From NCBI GenBank assembly GCA_964588665.1, contig CAZPQQ010000055.1, positions 1 to 21,802 of the forward strand: 21,802 nt of DNA, in the 5' to 3' direction. Positions 1-7,793 of this stretch are shown here, piece by piece (positions within the stretch are counted from its first letter, which is position 1; the number at the start of each line of letters is the position of its first letter). Origin of the DNA: UBA2160 sp964588665. GTDB taxonomy: Bacteria > Chloroflexota > Dehalococcoidia > Lucifugimonadales > UBA1123. A program made the translations under genes and the position numbers. A model generated the notes under the pieces. That model was not told the DNA's origin and made no database searches. It saw nothing but the letters and a program-made list of their open reading frames with translations.

Positions 1-1
1 C

Positions 2-61
2 GTCAACGGTCGCCTTCCGAATTTGAAACAGGTGATCTCGGCAATTGTTCACAAGTTCTGA
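2..61 (+). CDS. C-terminal end of an upstream gene (partial)
   Basis: The second forward frame is open from the window edge to a TGA at 59-61 and encodes 19 residues ending in AIVHKF. The residues look like an ordinary protein C-terminus and the stop is followed by non-coding-looking sequence. It is too short to assign a family, and it could be chance. Confidence 0.3.
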   Translation, partial: VNGRLPNLKQVISAIVHKF

Positions 62-120
62 GGCGGACGGCTCAGGATGGTAATCGGAGAGCCGTTGCTT
101 GGAAGTTCCGACGCATCGGC

Positions 121-139
121 GTCCCGGCTTTATCGGGAC
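121..139. repeat. Small hairpin beside a dispersed-repeat fragment
   Basis: A 6-bp inverted repeat, GTCCCG and CGGGAC around a 7-base loop, is followed at once by CCTGTCGAAGGG. That motif recurs in the repeats at 7489-7560, 15058-15245 and 17765-17963. It is probably a remnant of the same dispersed repeat family and could act as a weak terminator for the upstream gene. The rest of 62-281 holds nothing else I recognise apart from the likely leader of the Sco1 gene. Confidence 0.35.
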
Positions 140-281
140 CTGTCGAAGGGCCGTCCGACTCTCCGACCGAGTGGCCAACCCCTAACGCGTCGTAGCAGAC
201 CGAATACGGTATGATGAGACACCCTTTCGTCAGAGGTCCATCAGCATAACTCTCCGCACTGGCCCACCGATTCTTGCCGCG

Positions 282-884
282 ATGCTGGTCGCCGTAGTTT
301 GGCTAATGGCATCCGTGGGTTGCTCGACACCGTCCGACCAGACCTTCAGCGGCACTGCTCTGAACGACGACGCTGCCGCCTACGAATTCCGACTCGACGA
401 CCAGTTCGGGAACCCGGTCAGCCTGCGAGACTTCCGCGGCGCGATCGTCGTTCTAACGTTCATGTACACCAACTGCCCCGACGTGTGCCCCATAGTCACG
501 ACCCAACTCGACCAAATCTACGCCGCGTTGGACGACGAGGCTGACGAAGTCGACGTCGTTGCCGTCAGCGTCGATCCCGAACGCGACACGGTCGACGAAG
601 CCCGTCAATACCTGGAGCGCTGGGATCACGCGGACGACTGGAAATTCCTTGTCGGAGACCGCGAACTGCTCGAACCGATCTGGGCCGCATACTATCTCGC
701 TCCGATCTCCGAGGCGGGCGGGCCGCTGGACGCACTGCGCCAACTCTCGACCGAGTCCTACCTGGTCGGTCACTCCACTCCCGTGTACCTAATCGATCGG
801 GACGGCCGGCGGCGCGTGGTGTTCACACAGCCGCTGGATCCCGAAAGAGTTCATCACGACATCAACCTCCTCCTCGCCGAGTGA
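282..884 (+). CDS. Sco1/SenC-type copper chaperone lipoprotein
   Basis: Sco-family thioredoxin-fold protein that delivers copper to the CuA site of cytochrome c oxidase on the outer face of the membrane. The first 14 residues are hydrophobic and end at Cys14 (ASVGCS), which looks like a lipobox. The copper site is visible as the Sco motif with Cys65 and Cys69 (TNCPDVCP) and the distal His164 (GHSTPVYLID). The 200-residue length is usual for the family. The start is uncertain. The ATG at 282 gives a signal peptide with no positive N-region. The same frame is open upstream and would add a short leader containing Arg. A good ribosome site (AGAGG, 232-236) lies 9 bases before an in-frame ATA at 246. 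Family assignment is firm; the start is not. Confidence 0.9.
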   Translation: MLVAVVWLMASVGCSTPSDQTFSGTALNDDAAAYEFRLDDQFGNPVSLRDFRGAIVVLTFMYTNCPDVCPIVTTQLDQIYAALDDEADEVDVVAVSVDPERDTVDEARQYLERWDHADDWKFLVGDRELLEPIWAAYYLAPISEAGGPLDALRQLSTESYLVGHSTPVYLIDRDGRRRVVFTQPLDPERVHHDINLLLAE

Positions 885-955
885 CCGCCTCGGGCGATTC
901 GTCCTCCTATCGCAGTTCGAAACGCTTCCCGGCACGGACGCCACAATCACATGAG

Positions 956-961
956 TATAAT
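956..961 (+). promoter_or_regulatory. Possible -10 element before the UroD-like gene
   Basis: A perfect TATAAT lies 58 bases upstream of the chosen start at 1020. I see no convincing -35 box at the normal distance, so this is a weak prediction. Confidence 0.3.
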
Positions 962-1019
962 GACGGCGTCCATATCGGGAACGACGACGCAGTAAAGCGC
1001 CCACATGGAGAGGCTGACC

Positions 1020-2327
1020 ATGGGCCAGGCTAGCGCCAATTATCGCCCCCACATACAAGCGCTCATCGAGCGCGTAGAGGAAGCGGCCGCCGACCCGAGA
1101 TACGCTGCCCGCAAGGATATGTACACGCGTCATAACGGTCTCGAAAAGGTACGCAAGGTTCCCGTGTGCGTTCATTTGCACCGGGACTACCGCCTGGTTT
1201 GGCAGGAGCTAATCCCGCCGGACACGTTGGTTTCTCGAGACGCCCTCGAGCGCGACATCGAAGTGCAGCTTCGGCAGAAACTCTACAAACACGACTGCAT
1301 CCCCGACGACGAGGTGCTGCTGCCAACCGTGTGGGTCTCGCCCGTGCGGCCAGACGGATCTCAGCAGAAGGCCGCCGGACCGGGTTTGGGCGCCGACGAC
1401 CGAACCCACGGCTCGCGCAGTCAGGGCGACGCTCGACTGTGGGGCTTGCCGTTCCGGGTGGACGCCACCGACGACCCCGGCGGCGCGTACAAAGTTGCGC
1501 CGGTGGTGACGACCACAGAGGACATGGCCTGCCTTCATCATCCTCGATACGAGGTTGACACCAAGGCAACCGCAGCCTTGTTGGAACGCGCGGCTGAGAT
1601 CGTGGACGGCCGTCTGCCGGTCAAGCTGGCCACCGACGAACTAGCCGCGAGTCCATCGGAGACGGTCGTGAGCCTGATGGGCATCGAGGCAGTGCTCTAC
1701 GGCGTGATCGACAGGCCGGAATTCATCCACGAGATGATGAATCTCGTGACCGAAGGCTACATAGCCTACCACCGCGACCGACAGGCGGCAGGCGCCATCG
1801 ACCCAGAGGCTAGCTGGGGATTTCGGACCCACTACGAAGAGCTCGACGAGGCGGAAGATCCGGGATCGATCGCCAGTTCGTGGTGGTACGTCAGCGCTCA
1901 GAGCCTCTCCGGGTTGTCCCCCGACATGTATGCCGAGTTCCTCCAGCCGTACCACGACCGGTTGGCGCAGGAGTTGGGCGACAACCGCGTCTACTACCAC
2001 GGCTGCGAAGACCTCACGGAAAAGCTGCCGATCATCCGCCAGCTCCCGAATCTGCGACGATTCCACATCTCCCCCTGGACCGACCTCGAAGCCGCCGTCG
2101 ATCAGCTTGGCCGCGACTTCGTTCTGGAGACGCACATCGCCTACGCCGACGTTCTGTACACGCACACGCCCTCGCAAATGCGGTCGGCGCTAGAGCGGAT
2201 CATGGACATCGCCGGCGACTGCGTCATCGACATCAACCTGGGCGACGTCGAGACCGTCCGCGGCGACCCTTCGGTGCTCACGACCTGGGCACGGATCGCG
2301 CAGGAAGTAACCGAGAGCTACGCGTAA
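1020..2327 (+). CDS. UroD-superfamily protein (corrinoid methyltransferase-like)
   Basis: A 435-residue member of the uroporphyrinogen decarboxylase superfamily. It resembles the MtaA/CmuA-like methyltransferase branch more than HemE, because the HemE N-terminal arginine-rich substrate motif is absent. A His-x-Cys motif at His327-Cys329 (YYHGCED) matches the zinc-ligand position of methylcobamide:thiol methyltransferases. In that family the protein moves methyl groups between a corrinoid protein and a thiol or folate acceptor. No corrinoid-binding protein gene is nearby, so the partner is unknown. I chose the ATG at 1020 because GGAGAGG at 1007-1013 lies 6 bases before it; the ATG at 1005 has no ribosome site. 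Superfamily is clear, substrate unknown. Confidence 0.75.
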   Translation: MGQASANYRPHIQALIERVEEAAADPRYAARKDMYTRHNGLEKVRKVPVCVHLHRDYRLVWQELIPPDTLVSRDALERDIEVQLRQKLYKHDCIPDDEVLLPTVWVSPVRPDGSQQKAAGPGLGADDRTHGSRSQGDARLWGLPFRVDATDDPGGAYKVAPVVTTTEDMACLHHPRYEVDTKATAALLERAAEIVDGRLPVKLATDELAASPSETVVSLMGIEAVLYGVIDRPEFIHEMMNLVTEGYIAYHRDRQAAGAIDPEASWGFRTHYEELDEAEDPGSIASSWWYVSAQSLSGLSPDMYAEFLQPYHDRLAQELGDNRVYYHGCEDLTEKLPIIRQLPNLRRFHISPWTDLEAAVDQLGRDFVLETHIAYADVLYTHTPSQMRSALERIMDIAGDCVIDINLGDVETVRGDPSVLTTWARIAQEVTESYA

Positions 2328-2410
2328 GATGCCAATCCGAAGCACGAACCGGGCTCGGGATGCTCTGCGAACGCGGCCCTGGCTAATCCCGGACAGGCAA
2401 GCAAGCCTGA

Positions 2411-2439
2411 TTGACGGCTGTCGGGCTCAGTCCTATACT
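2411..2439 (+). promoter_or_regulatory. Sigma-70-type promoter of the enolase-superfamily gene
   Basis: TTGACG (2411-2416) and TATACT (2434-2439) are separated by exactly 17 bases, a close match to the housekeeping consensus. The predicted transcript would start near 2446, about 38 bases before the ATG at 2484. Confidence 0.65.
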
Positions 2440-2483
2440 TCGACCGCCGACTGATGCTATGTACGAAGCGCGGGGAGATGATA

Positions 2484-3567
2484 ATGAAAATCACCGCCAT
2501 CGATACCGTTCCTATAGCCATACCGTACGTTTCGCCATGGCGCAACCGGCACACCGAAGAGGCCGGCCAAGCCTATGGCCAACCTCGAAACGACGATCTT
2601 GAAAGTGCACACCGGTGACGGCCTGATCGGCATCGGCGAGGCCAAGGGCGACGACGTTTCCGGCCTCGTGGCGATCCGCGTGGCGCCGATGCTCGAAGGC
2701 AAAGACCCGCTTCAGATCGAGACGCTGCTGTCAGAGGTCGAAGCCGTTTTCGGACCGTCGACGATCCTCGCCGGCATCGACTTCGCTCTTCACGACATCG
2801 TAGGCAAGGCGCTCAGCGTGCCTGTATACCAGCTCCTCGGCGGCAAGTTCCGTGAGAAGGTTCCCCTGGCCTGGACGATCGCATATCGGTCGCTGGAGGA
2901 GCAGATCGTGGACGCGCGCGAGCACGTCGAGCAGGGCTTCACCAACGTGCTGAAGATGAAGGTCGGCGTGGCTGGAGACCTGGAGCGCGTGCTCCGTGTG
3001 GCCGAGATAGCGGGCGACATTCCAATCCGGCCGGACAGCAACATGGGGCACGACAAGGCCACTTCCATCAAGCAGACCCTGGAAATGAAGGCCAACGGCG
3101 TCAAGATCGAATTGCTAGAGTACCCGTCTCCGTCGAATTGGGACGACTACCAGGAGATATCCGAAACCGTGGGCGAGGGCATCTCCGTGCACGCAGGCTG
3201 GAAGTCGCTTGGCGATCTGGCGGGCATCATGGCCGCTGGCAAGTCGGGCATCCGATGCGTGAACATCATGCCGACGAACTGGGGCATCCGGCGCACGGCG
3301 CAGATCGCCGGCGCGCTCGAGTGCGCGGGCATCGGCTGGACCATGGGCACCAGCCACGACTCCGGCATCAAATCCGCCGCGTCGCTTCACCTGGCGACGG
3401 CGATCCGCAACCACGTCTACCCGGTCGACATCAACGGACCGCTCCTGCGCGTCAGCGACGTCTTGAAAGACCCTCTGAAGCTCGAAGCGGGCTTCGGCGT
3501 CGCCCCCGACAGCCCAGGACTGGGTATTGAGCTCGACGAAGACGCATTGCGGGAGTACGCGGTGTAA
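2484..3567 (+). CDS. Mandelate racemase/muconate lactonizing enzyme family protein, frameshifted
   Basis: Enolase-superfamily protein, a Mg-dependent fold that abstracts the alpha proton of carboxylates. The N-terminal strand (MKITAIDTVPIAIPY) starts at ATG 2484 behind a GGGGAG ribosome site at 2472-2477, but its frame runs into a TGA shortly after. The rest (MANLETTILKVHT onward, from 2575) is in the next frame to 3567. Joined, the product is about 360 residues, normal for the family. Counting from 2575, the KxK motif is Lys127/Lys129, metal ligands Asp154 and Glu182 are present, and His261 sits near the barrel end. The third metal ligand position reads VHAGWKS and has no Asp or Glu. The break near 2570-2580 may be a true mutation or a sequencing error. 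An intact start at 2575 would lack the first capping-domain strand. Confidence 0.8.
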
Positions 3568-3638
3568 GCCGAACACGGTCCAGGCTCGGTCCAAGGATCG
3601 ACGCCGCGCATGAGCCGAACGACTCGCGAGCTAGGCGC

Positions 3639-3658
3639 CTTGGCCGTTTACGGCCAAG
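3639..3658. terminator. Bidirectional hairpin between convergent genes
   Basis: A perfect 8-bp stem, CTTGGCCG and CGGCCAAG with a TTTA loop, lies between the stop codons of the converging enolase-family and CoA-transferase genes. There is no T-tract on either strand, so efficient intrinsic termination is uncertain, but the position fits a shared terminator. Confidence 0.45.
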
Positions 3659-3693
3659 CCTTGCACCCACTCCGCCCTGGATGCTTGCGTCCG

Positions 3694-4959
3694 TTACCGT
3701 CTCGCGCTGAGCGGCTCCGTGCCGATGACGTCGCGCTCGGCCAACGATTGCAGCTCTTCCGGCGCGAGCCCGAGGACCTCTCCCAGCACGTAGTCGTTGT
3801 GTTGACCCAGCCCTGGGGCGGGAAGCCGAATGTGCACCGGCGTGCCCGACATCTTCCAAGGCATGCCTATCTGGGCATGGGTCCCCGCATCAGGGTGGGT
3901 GACCTCCTCGAAGAAGCCGCGCGCCTGAAAATGCGGGTCTTCGTGTATCTGCCGGTTGGAAAGCACGGCGCCAGCGGGGACGCCCCGTTCCTGCAGCAGT
4001 TGCATCGCATCGTACTGCTCGTGACGTCGGGTCCAGTCTCCGATCAGCTCGTCCAGTGCATCTTCGTTCGCCTTGCGGTCCGACATCGTGCTGAATCGCT
4101 CGTCATCGGCCAAGCCCATGGCCGCGCGCAAAGCCTCGAACTGGTCGTCGGTGGTCGCCGTTATCGCGACCCACGCCTCTTCTCCGTTGCATTGGTAGAC
4201 GCCGTGGGGCGCGAATTCCGGATGCCTGTTGCCGACGGACGACAGAACGCGATCGTTCATCGTATACTCGAAAACTAGCTCGGGCAGGACGGATGCGAAC
4301 GCTTCCCGTTGAGACAGGTCGATCTGCTGACCTTCGCCGGTCTGCATCCGATGCCACAGCGCGGTTGAAACGGCGGCGGCGCCGAACAGACCGCCGGTCG
4401 GGTCGCCGTAGAACACACCGGTGTCGATCGGAACTTCGCCGGGATAGCCAGTCACGCTGGATAGCCCGGACATCGCCTCCTGGGTAAGCCCATATGCGGC
4501 GTACCCCTTCTCCGGACCGTTGCTTCCGAAACCTGGGAGCGAGATACAGATGATGTCCGGTCTAAGCTTTCGGCAACTCTCGTAGTCCAAACCCAGCCTT
4601 CCCATAACGCCGACGCTGAAGTTCTCGACCACGATGTCAGAGACCGCGACCAACTCTCTGATCAATTCACGCCCGTCATCGGATCGCAAATCCAGGGTCA
4701 GGCCGAGTTTGTTCCGGTTGTACGCGTTGAATCGCCCGGCGCGGTTGTACGGGCGTTCGCCGGGCTCGCCGTCCGGATACAGGCGCATTCTGGCGCCTGG
4801 GACGTACTTGGCGGGACCACGTTCGGGATCGGTGCGACTGACGGACTCGACCTTGATGACCTCCGCGCCGAAATCGCCCAGCAGCCGCGCGCAGAACGGG
4901 CCGGCCCACACGTGCGAGAAGTCGAGAACGCGGACGCCCTCCAGCGGAAGCATGCTCAT
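3694..4959 (-). CDS. Family III CoA-transferase (CaiB/BaiF-type)
   Basis: Transfers CoA from a donor thioester to a carboxylic acid through an aspartyl-CoA intermediate in the cytoplasm. The family III N-terminus is clear (LEGVRVLDFSHVWAGPFCAR), followed by GAEVIKVE and the VENF...LGLDY region. The catalytic Asp is present in the GDPTGG motif (Asp186 from the chosen start). About 421 residues is normal. The frame opens at 4977, but I prefer the ATG at 4959 because GGAGG lies about 11 bases upstream of it and homologues usually begin near this point. It is second in an operon, downstream of another family III transferase that ends at 4997. The acid activated cannot be told from sequence. Confidence 0.9.
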   Translation of the reverse strand: MSMLPLEGVRVLDFSHVWAGPFCARLLGDFGAEVIKVESVSRTDPERGPAKYVPGARMRLYPDGEPGERPYNRAGRFNAYNRNKLGLTLDLRSDDGRELIRELVAVSDIVVENFSVGVMGRLGLDYESCRKLRPDIICISLPGFGSNGPEKGYAAYGLTQEAMSGLSSVTGYPGEVPIDTGVFYGDPTGGLFGAAAVSTALWHRMQTGEGQQIDLSQREAFASVLPELVFEYTMNDRVLSSVGNRHPEFAPHGVYQCNGEEAWVAITATTDDQFEALRAAMGLADDERFSTMSDRKANEDALDELIGDWTRRHEQYDAMQLLQERGVPAGAVLSNRQIHEDPHFQARGFFEEVTHPDAGTHAQIGMPWKMSGTPVHIRLPAPGLGQHNDYVLGEVLGLAPEELQSLAERDVIGTEPLSARR

Positions 4960-4996
4960 GCGTCCATCCACCTCCATGCCATTGATGCGAATCCGA

Positions 4997-6151
4997 TCAT
5001 CGATACTGGGCCAGGAGTTCGTCGTTGTGTTCTCCGAGCAACGGCGCCCGTTCGAACTCGAACGGTGTCCCGCTCATTACGGACGGCGCCCCCGGGTACG
5101 GCAGTTCGCCGGCCTCGGGGTGGTCGATCTGCTCGAAAAACTCCCGCGAACGAAGCTGCGGCGAGGCCAGAAGATCGGGCGCGGTGGCCAAATAGCCGAA
5201 AGGAAGCCCCTCCGCTTGCGCCAGATGGTAGACCTTTTCCTTGGTCTGTCCGGACAGCCAGCCCTGGAACATCCCGTCCAACTCTTCGACGCTCTCGGCC
5301 CTGCCGTCAGGGGTCGTGTACTTCGGATCCGCGAACCCGGTCACGCCCACTTTGTCCATCATCCTCACGAACATCGACCACCAGTCCGCCGACGGGCGGC
5401 TGTACGCGAGTATGTATCCGTCTTTGACCGGCCACACACCGTTTGGCCACGGATGGCCGTCCGCCCCGCGCCTCTCCGCGATGCGGTTCGTGTAGACCCA
5501 CTGCATCGCGGCCATGCCGATAACGGCGGTGGCCCCCTCGATCAGCGACACGTCGACGTGCTGGCCTTTTCCGGTTCTCGTGCGGGCGATGAGCGCGTTC
5601 ATCGCCGCAAGATACCCGTTGAGCCCACCATGGTATTCGGATAGGTTTCCGCCCTTCTTGAGGGGCTCGCGGCCTGGACGTCCGGCCAGGTACAGCTCAC
5701 CGCTGAGGGCGTGCACCACCATGTCGGAGCCCACGAAATCGCGATACGGTCCGTACTGGCCAAAAGGTGTAATCGAGACGCCCACCAACCCGGGATTCAC
5801 TTTTGCCAATTCCTGATAACCGAGCCCGAGCGAGTCCAACTCGCCAGGCGGATAATTCTCGACGACGATATCCGCGTCTTCGGCCATTTTCCGCACGATG
5901 GCGGCATCGCGATCGTCGTGCAGATCGAGCGTGACGCTCTTCTTCCCGGTGTTGAGGTACAAGAACAGGCCGCTGCCTTCGTCGTCCGGCGTGTCGCCGC
6001 GAAACGGCCCGACGCGCCGGGCCGCATCGCCGCCGGGCGACTCGATCTTTGTAACGCTCGTTCCCAATCCGGCCAACAGTTTCCCACAATAGGGACCGGA
6101 TATGCCCTCGGCGATCTCCAGTGCCTTCATGCCATCGAGCGCTGTCCTCAT
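4997..6151 (-). CDS. Family III CoA-transferase paralogue with Glu at the catalytic Asp position
   Basis: Shows the CaiB/BaiF layout over 384 residues: MKALEIAEGISGPYCGKLLAGLG, then GLFLYLNTGKKSVTLDL, VENY, and the TGKGQHVDVSLIE motif. Where typical members carry the catalytic Asp, this protein reads LSEYHGG, with Glu171 at the aligned place. It may therefore belong to a distinct subgroup, use Glu, or act as a partner subunit of the downstream transferase. The start at 6151 gives MRTALDGMKAL; a GAGAGG lies about 12 bases upstream, and Met8 is an alternative. It is first in a two-gene operon, 37 bases from the next start, and diverges from the MaoC gene at 6284. Confidence 0.88.
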   Translation of the reverse strand: MRTALDGMKALEIAEGISGPYCGKLLAGLGTSVTKIESPGGDAARRVGPFRGDTPDDEGSGLFLYLNTGKKSVTLDLHDDRDAAIVRKMAEDADIVVENYPPGELDSLGLGYQELAKVNPGLVGVSITPFGQYGPYRDFVGSDMVVHALSGELYLAGRPGREPLKKGGNLSEYHGGLNGYLAAMNALIARTRTGKGQHVDVSLIEGATAVIGMAAMQWVYTNRIAERRGADGHPWPNGVWPVKDGYILAYSRPSADWWSMFVRMMDKVGVTGFADPKYTTPDGRAESVEELDGMFQGWLSGQTKEKVYHLAQAEGLPFGYLATAPDLLASPQLRSREFFEQIDHPEAGELPYPGAPSVMSGTPFEFERAPLLGEHNDELLAQYR

Positions 6152-6283
6152 ATGTTCGGAAATCCTCTCGTGCTCCGGACGCCATCCACATCGGTGATAT
6201 CGAGAACGGGTGGACGGAAAAGCGGATGTTGGATAAAATGCAAGCTCAGTTTAGCATGAGGCCAAGCCATCGAGGAGCGCATC

Positions 6284-6784
6284 ATGGGCAGCGGTGAAGA
6301 GATTCGCTGGGAGTACGAAGCGGTCGAGATCGGGCAGACCGGCCCGCCGTTCACGTTGGAGATCACCGACGAGCTAATCGCACGGTACGCGCAGATCGTA
6401 AGAAATCCGAACCCGGCGTACAGCGAGGACGGCGCCGAAGAACGGGACCGGCAGTTGAAGCTGGCAATGCCGACCATGATCTTCCGGATCGCGCCGCTGC
6501 GTCGCTGGGACATCGCCGCCGCGAACGGTTTCACGGCGCTGGAGCGCGTCAGCGAGAACTCACGCCAAACCCCGTTCGCCAAATGCGAGGTTCGGTGGCT
6601 CGCCCCCATCCGCGTCAACGACGTAATCACCAGCTACGGCCACATCGTGGACAAGCAGGTGCGCAGGGGCAACAAGTTCGTCACGTTCCGGATCGAAGCC
6701 AGCAACCAAAACGACCAGAAAGTAGCCGAGTACGACTACACCTGCATATTCGAGTACGCCAAGGGCCAGCACACCCGAGAGTAG
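6284..6784 (+). CDS. MaoC/FAS1-like dehydratase subunit (hot-dog fold)
   Basis: A 166-residue protein resembling the N-terminal FAS1-type dehydratase domain of the MaoC superfamily, which hydrates or dehydrates acyl-CoA or acyl-ACP. The motif NPNPAY (residues 41-46) sits where the catalytic NPxH motif of hydratase 2 enzymes lies, but the His is replaced by Tyr46. That suggests a structural partner, as in two-subunit dehydratases such as HadA/HadB or ChsH1/ChsH2. GAGGAG (6272-6277) lies 6 bases before the ATG. A second MaoC protein follows at 6915, so a heteromer is plausible. The 132-base gap to the divergent transferase gene should hold promoters for both. The heteromer idea is inference. 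Confidence 0.75.
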   Translation: MGSGEEIRWEYEAVEIGQTGPPFTLEITDELIARYAQIVRNPNPAYSEDGAEERDRQLKLAMPTMIFRIAPLRRWDIAAANGFTALERVSENSRQTPFAKCEVRWLAPIRVNDVITSYGHIVDKQVRRGNKFVTFRIEASNQNDQKVAEYDYTCIFEYAKGQHTRE

Positions 6785-6914
6785 GAGGGCAGTCGCGCCG
6801 GGCCCGACCTGAAGGCCGAGGCCACCGCGACGCTCACAGCGCTGGTGCTCTGGACCGCTTAAGCGGTCGAAGTCTGACGTCAACCAACAACCCAGAATCC
6901 CGATCGGAGGACCA

Positions 6915-7367
6915 ATGGCCACGAACACAAAAGCCGTCACATTCGACAACTTACTGGTTGGAGACGAGCTGCCTTCGTTCGAGATCGACGAGACCCAGGA
7001 CACCATCAACGGGGCCAGGCTTATCGAAGACCACGACCAGGAGATCCCCCGCAACATCCACACCGACCCCGAATTCGCCAAAGAGGGCTTGTTCGCGGGA
7101 ACCGTCAACGCGGGCATCACGACGATGGCCTACGTCAACCAGATGCTGGAGCAGTGGTTCCCAGCCAGCAACCTGTACGACGGCGGGCGTCTGGAGTTCA
7201 AGGCGATCGATCCCTTCCGACCGGGCGACACCGTGACCTTCACCGGCAAAATAGCCGGCAAGCGTGAGGAGAACGGCAAGAAGATCGTCGACTGCAAGAT
7301 CGAGGGGCACAACCAACTCGGCAAGATCATGGGCGTCGCCGAGGCAACTCTCGTCCTGCAAGAGTAG
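6915..7367 (+). CDS. MaoC-like enoyl-CoA hydratase/dehydratase
   Basis: A 150-residue hot-dog-fold protein. The region around His49 (RNIHTDPEFA) and GLFAGTVNAGI matches the active-site segment of R-specific enoyl-CoA hydratases, and the C-terminal half carries the FRPGDTVTFTGKI strand typical of MaoC domains. The residue five before His49, normally Asp, is Ile44, with Glu43 next to it, so the Asp-His dyad is shifted or altered. A CGGAGG lies just upstream of the ATG. It follows the 6284 gene by 130 bases and probably forms the catalytic partner of that His-less protein. Family sure; activity and substrate not. Confidence 0.78.
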   Translation: MATNTKAVTFDNLLVGDELPSFEIDETQDTINGARLIEDHDQEIPRNIHTDPEFAKEGLFAGTVNAGITTMAYVNQMLEQWFPASNLYDGGRLEFKAIDPFRPGDTVTFTGKIAGKREENGKKIVDCKIEGHNQLGKIMGVAEATLVLQE

Positions 7368-7488
7368 CTTCTCGGCGTCGAGAGTTCCTCCTTTCGCATC
7401 CGATAGAAATCCCCGTTCTCGGCGGGCCGCTTCCACTCGCACGGGGTGAACCCGCGCGCAACACCGTTCGGGGTGACCGATCTTTGTT

Positions 7489-7560
7489 TTCCCGTTCGGG
7501 GTGAGCCTGTCGAACCCCAGGCCCACCCGAGCCTTCGACAAGCTCGGGCCGAACGGGGAA
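7489..7560. repeat. Long imperfect hairpin repeat (MITE-core-like)
   Basis: The arms TTCCCGTTCGG and CCGAACGGGGAA enclose inner arms TGAGCCTGTCGAA and TTCGACAAGCTCG, folding into a hairpin of about 72 bases. The inner arms match the cores of the two MITE copies at 15058-15245 and 17765-17963, but no CTAG terminal repeats are seen here. A partial copy of the outer arm (CCGTTCGGGGTGA) lies at about 7464-7476. The hairpin sits just before the assembly gap and may be the reason the assembly broke. Confidence 0.6.
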
Positions 7561-7596
7561 GTGCTCGGTTCTAGTTGTTCGCAAATACAACGCAGG

Positions 7597-7696
7597 NNNN
7601 NNNNNNNNNNNNNNNNNNNNNNNNNNNNNNNNNNNNNNNNNNNNNNNNNNNNNNNNNNNNNNNNNNNNNNNNNNNNNNNNNNNNNNNNNNNNNNNN
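7597..7696. other. Assembly gap (100 N)
   Basis: Exactly 100 undetermined bases, the conventional scaffold-gap length, so the true size is unknown. Flanks are repeat sequence on the left and a small GGGGGCGTCCCCC hairpin (7706-7718) on the right. Apart from these repeats I see no gene in 7368-7793. Confidence 0.97.
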
Positions 7697-7793
7697 AGGC
7701 GGATGGGGGCGTCCCCCAGAAACCCTCGCGGGCGGGTGGGCCAAACCAACGTGGTCTCCGAGTGGCCTCCCATCAAAGTTCTCAGGAGCGGCC

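Noticed and set aside
1063..1569. Long open frames on the strand opposite the UroD-like gene
   Set aside because: They are rich in Arg, Pro and Ala, have no recognisable motif and lie wholly inside a well-supported gene; typical shadows in GC-rich DNA.
2411..2602. 63-codon frame starting at the -35 box of the enolase-gene promoter
   Set aside because: It starts in promoter sequence, has no ribosome site and overlaps the true N-terminus in another frame.
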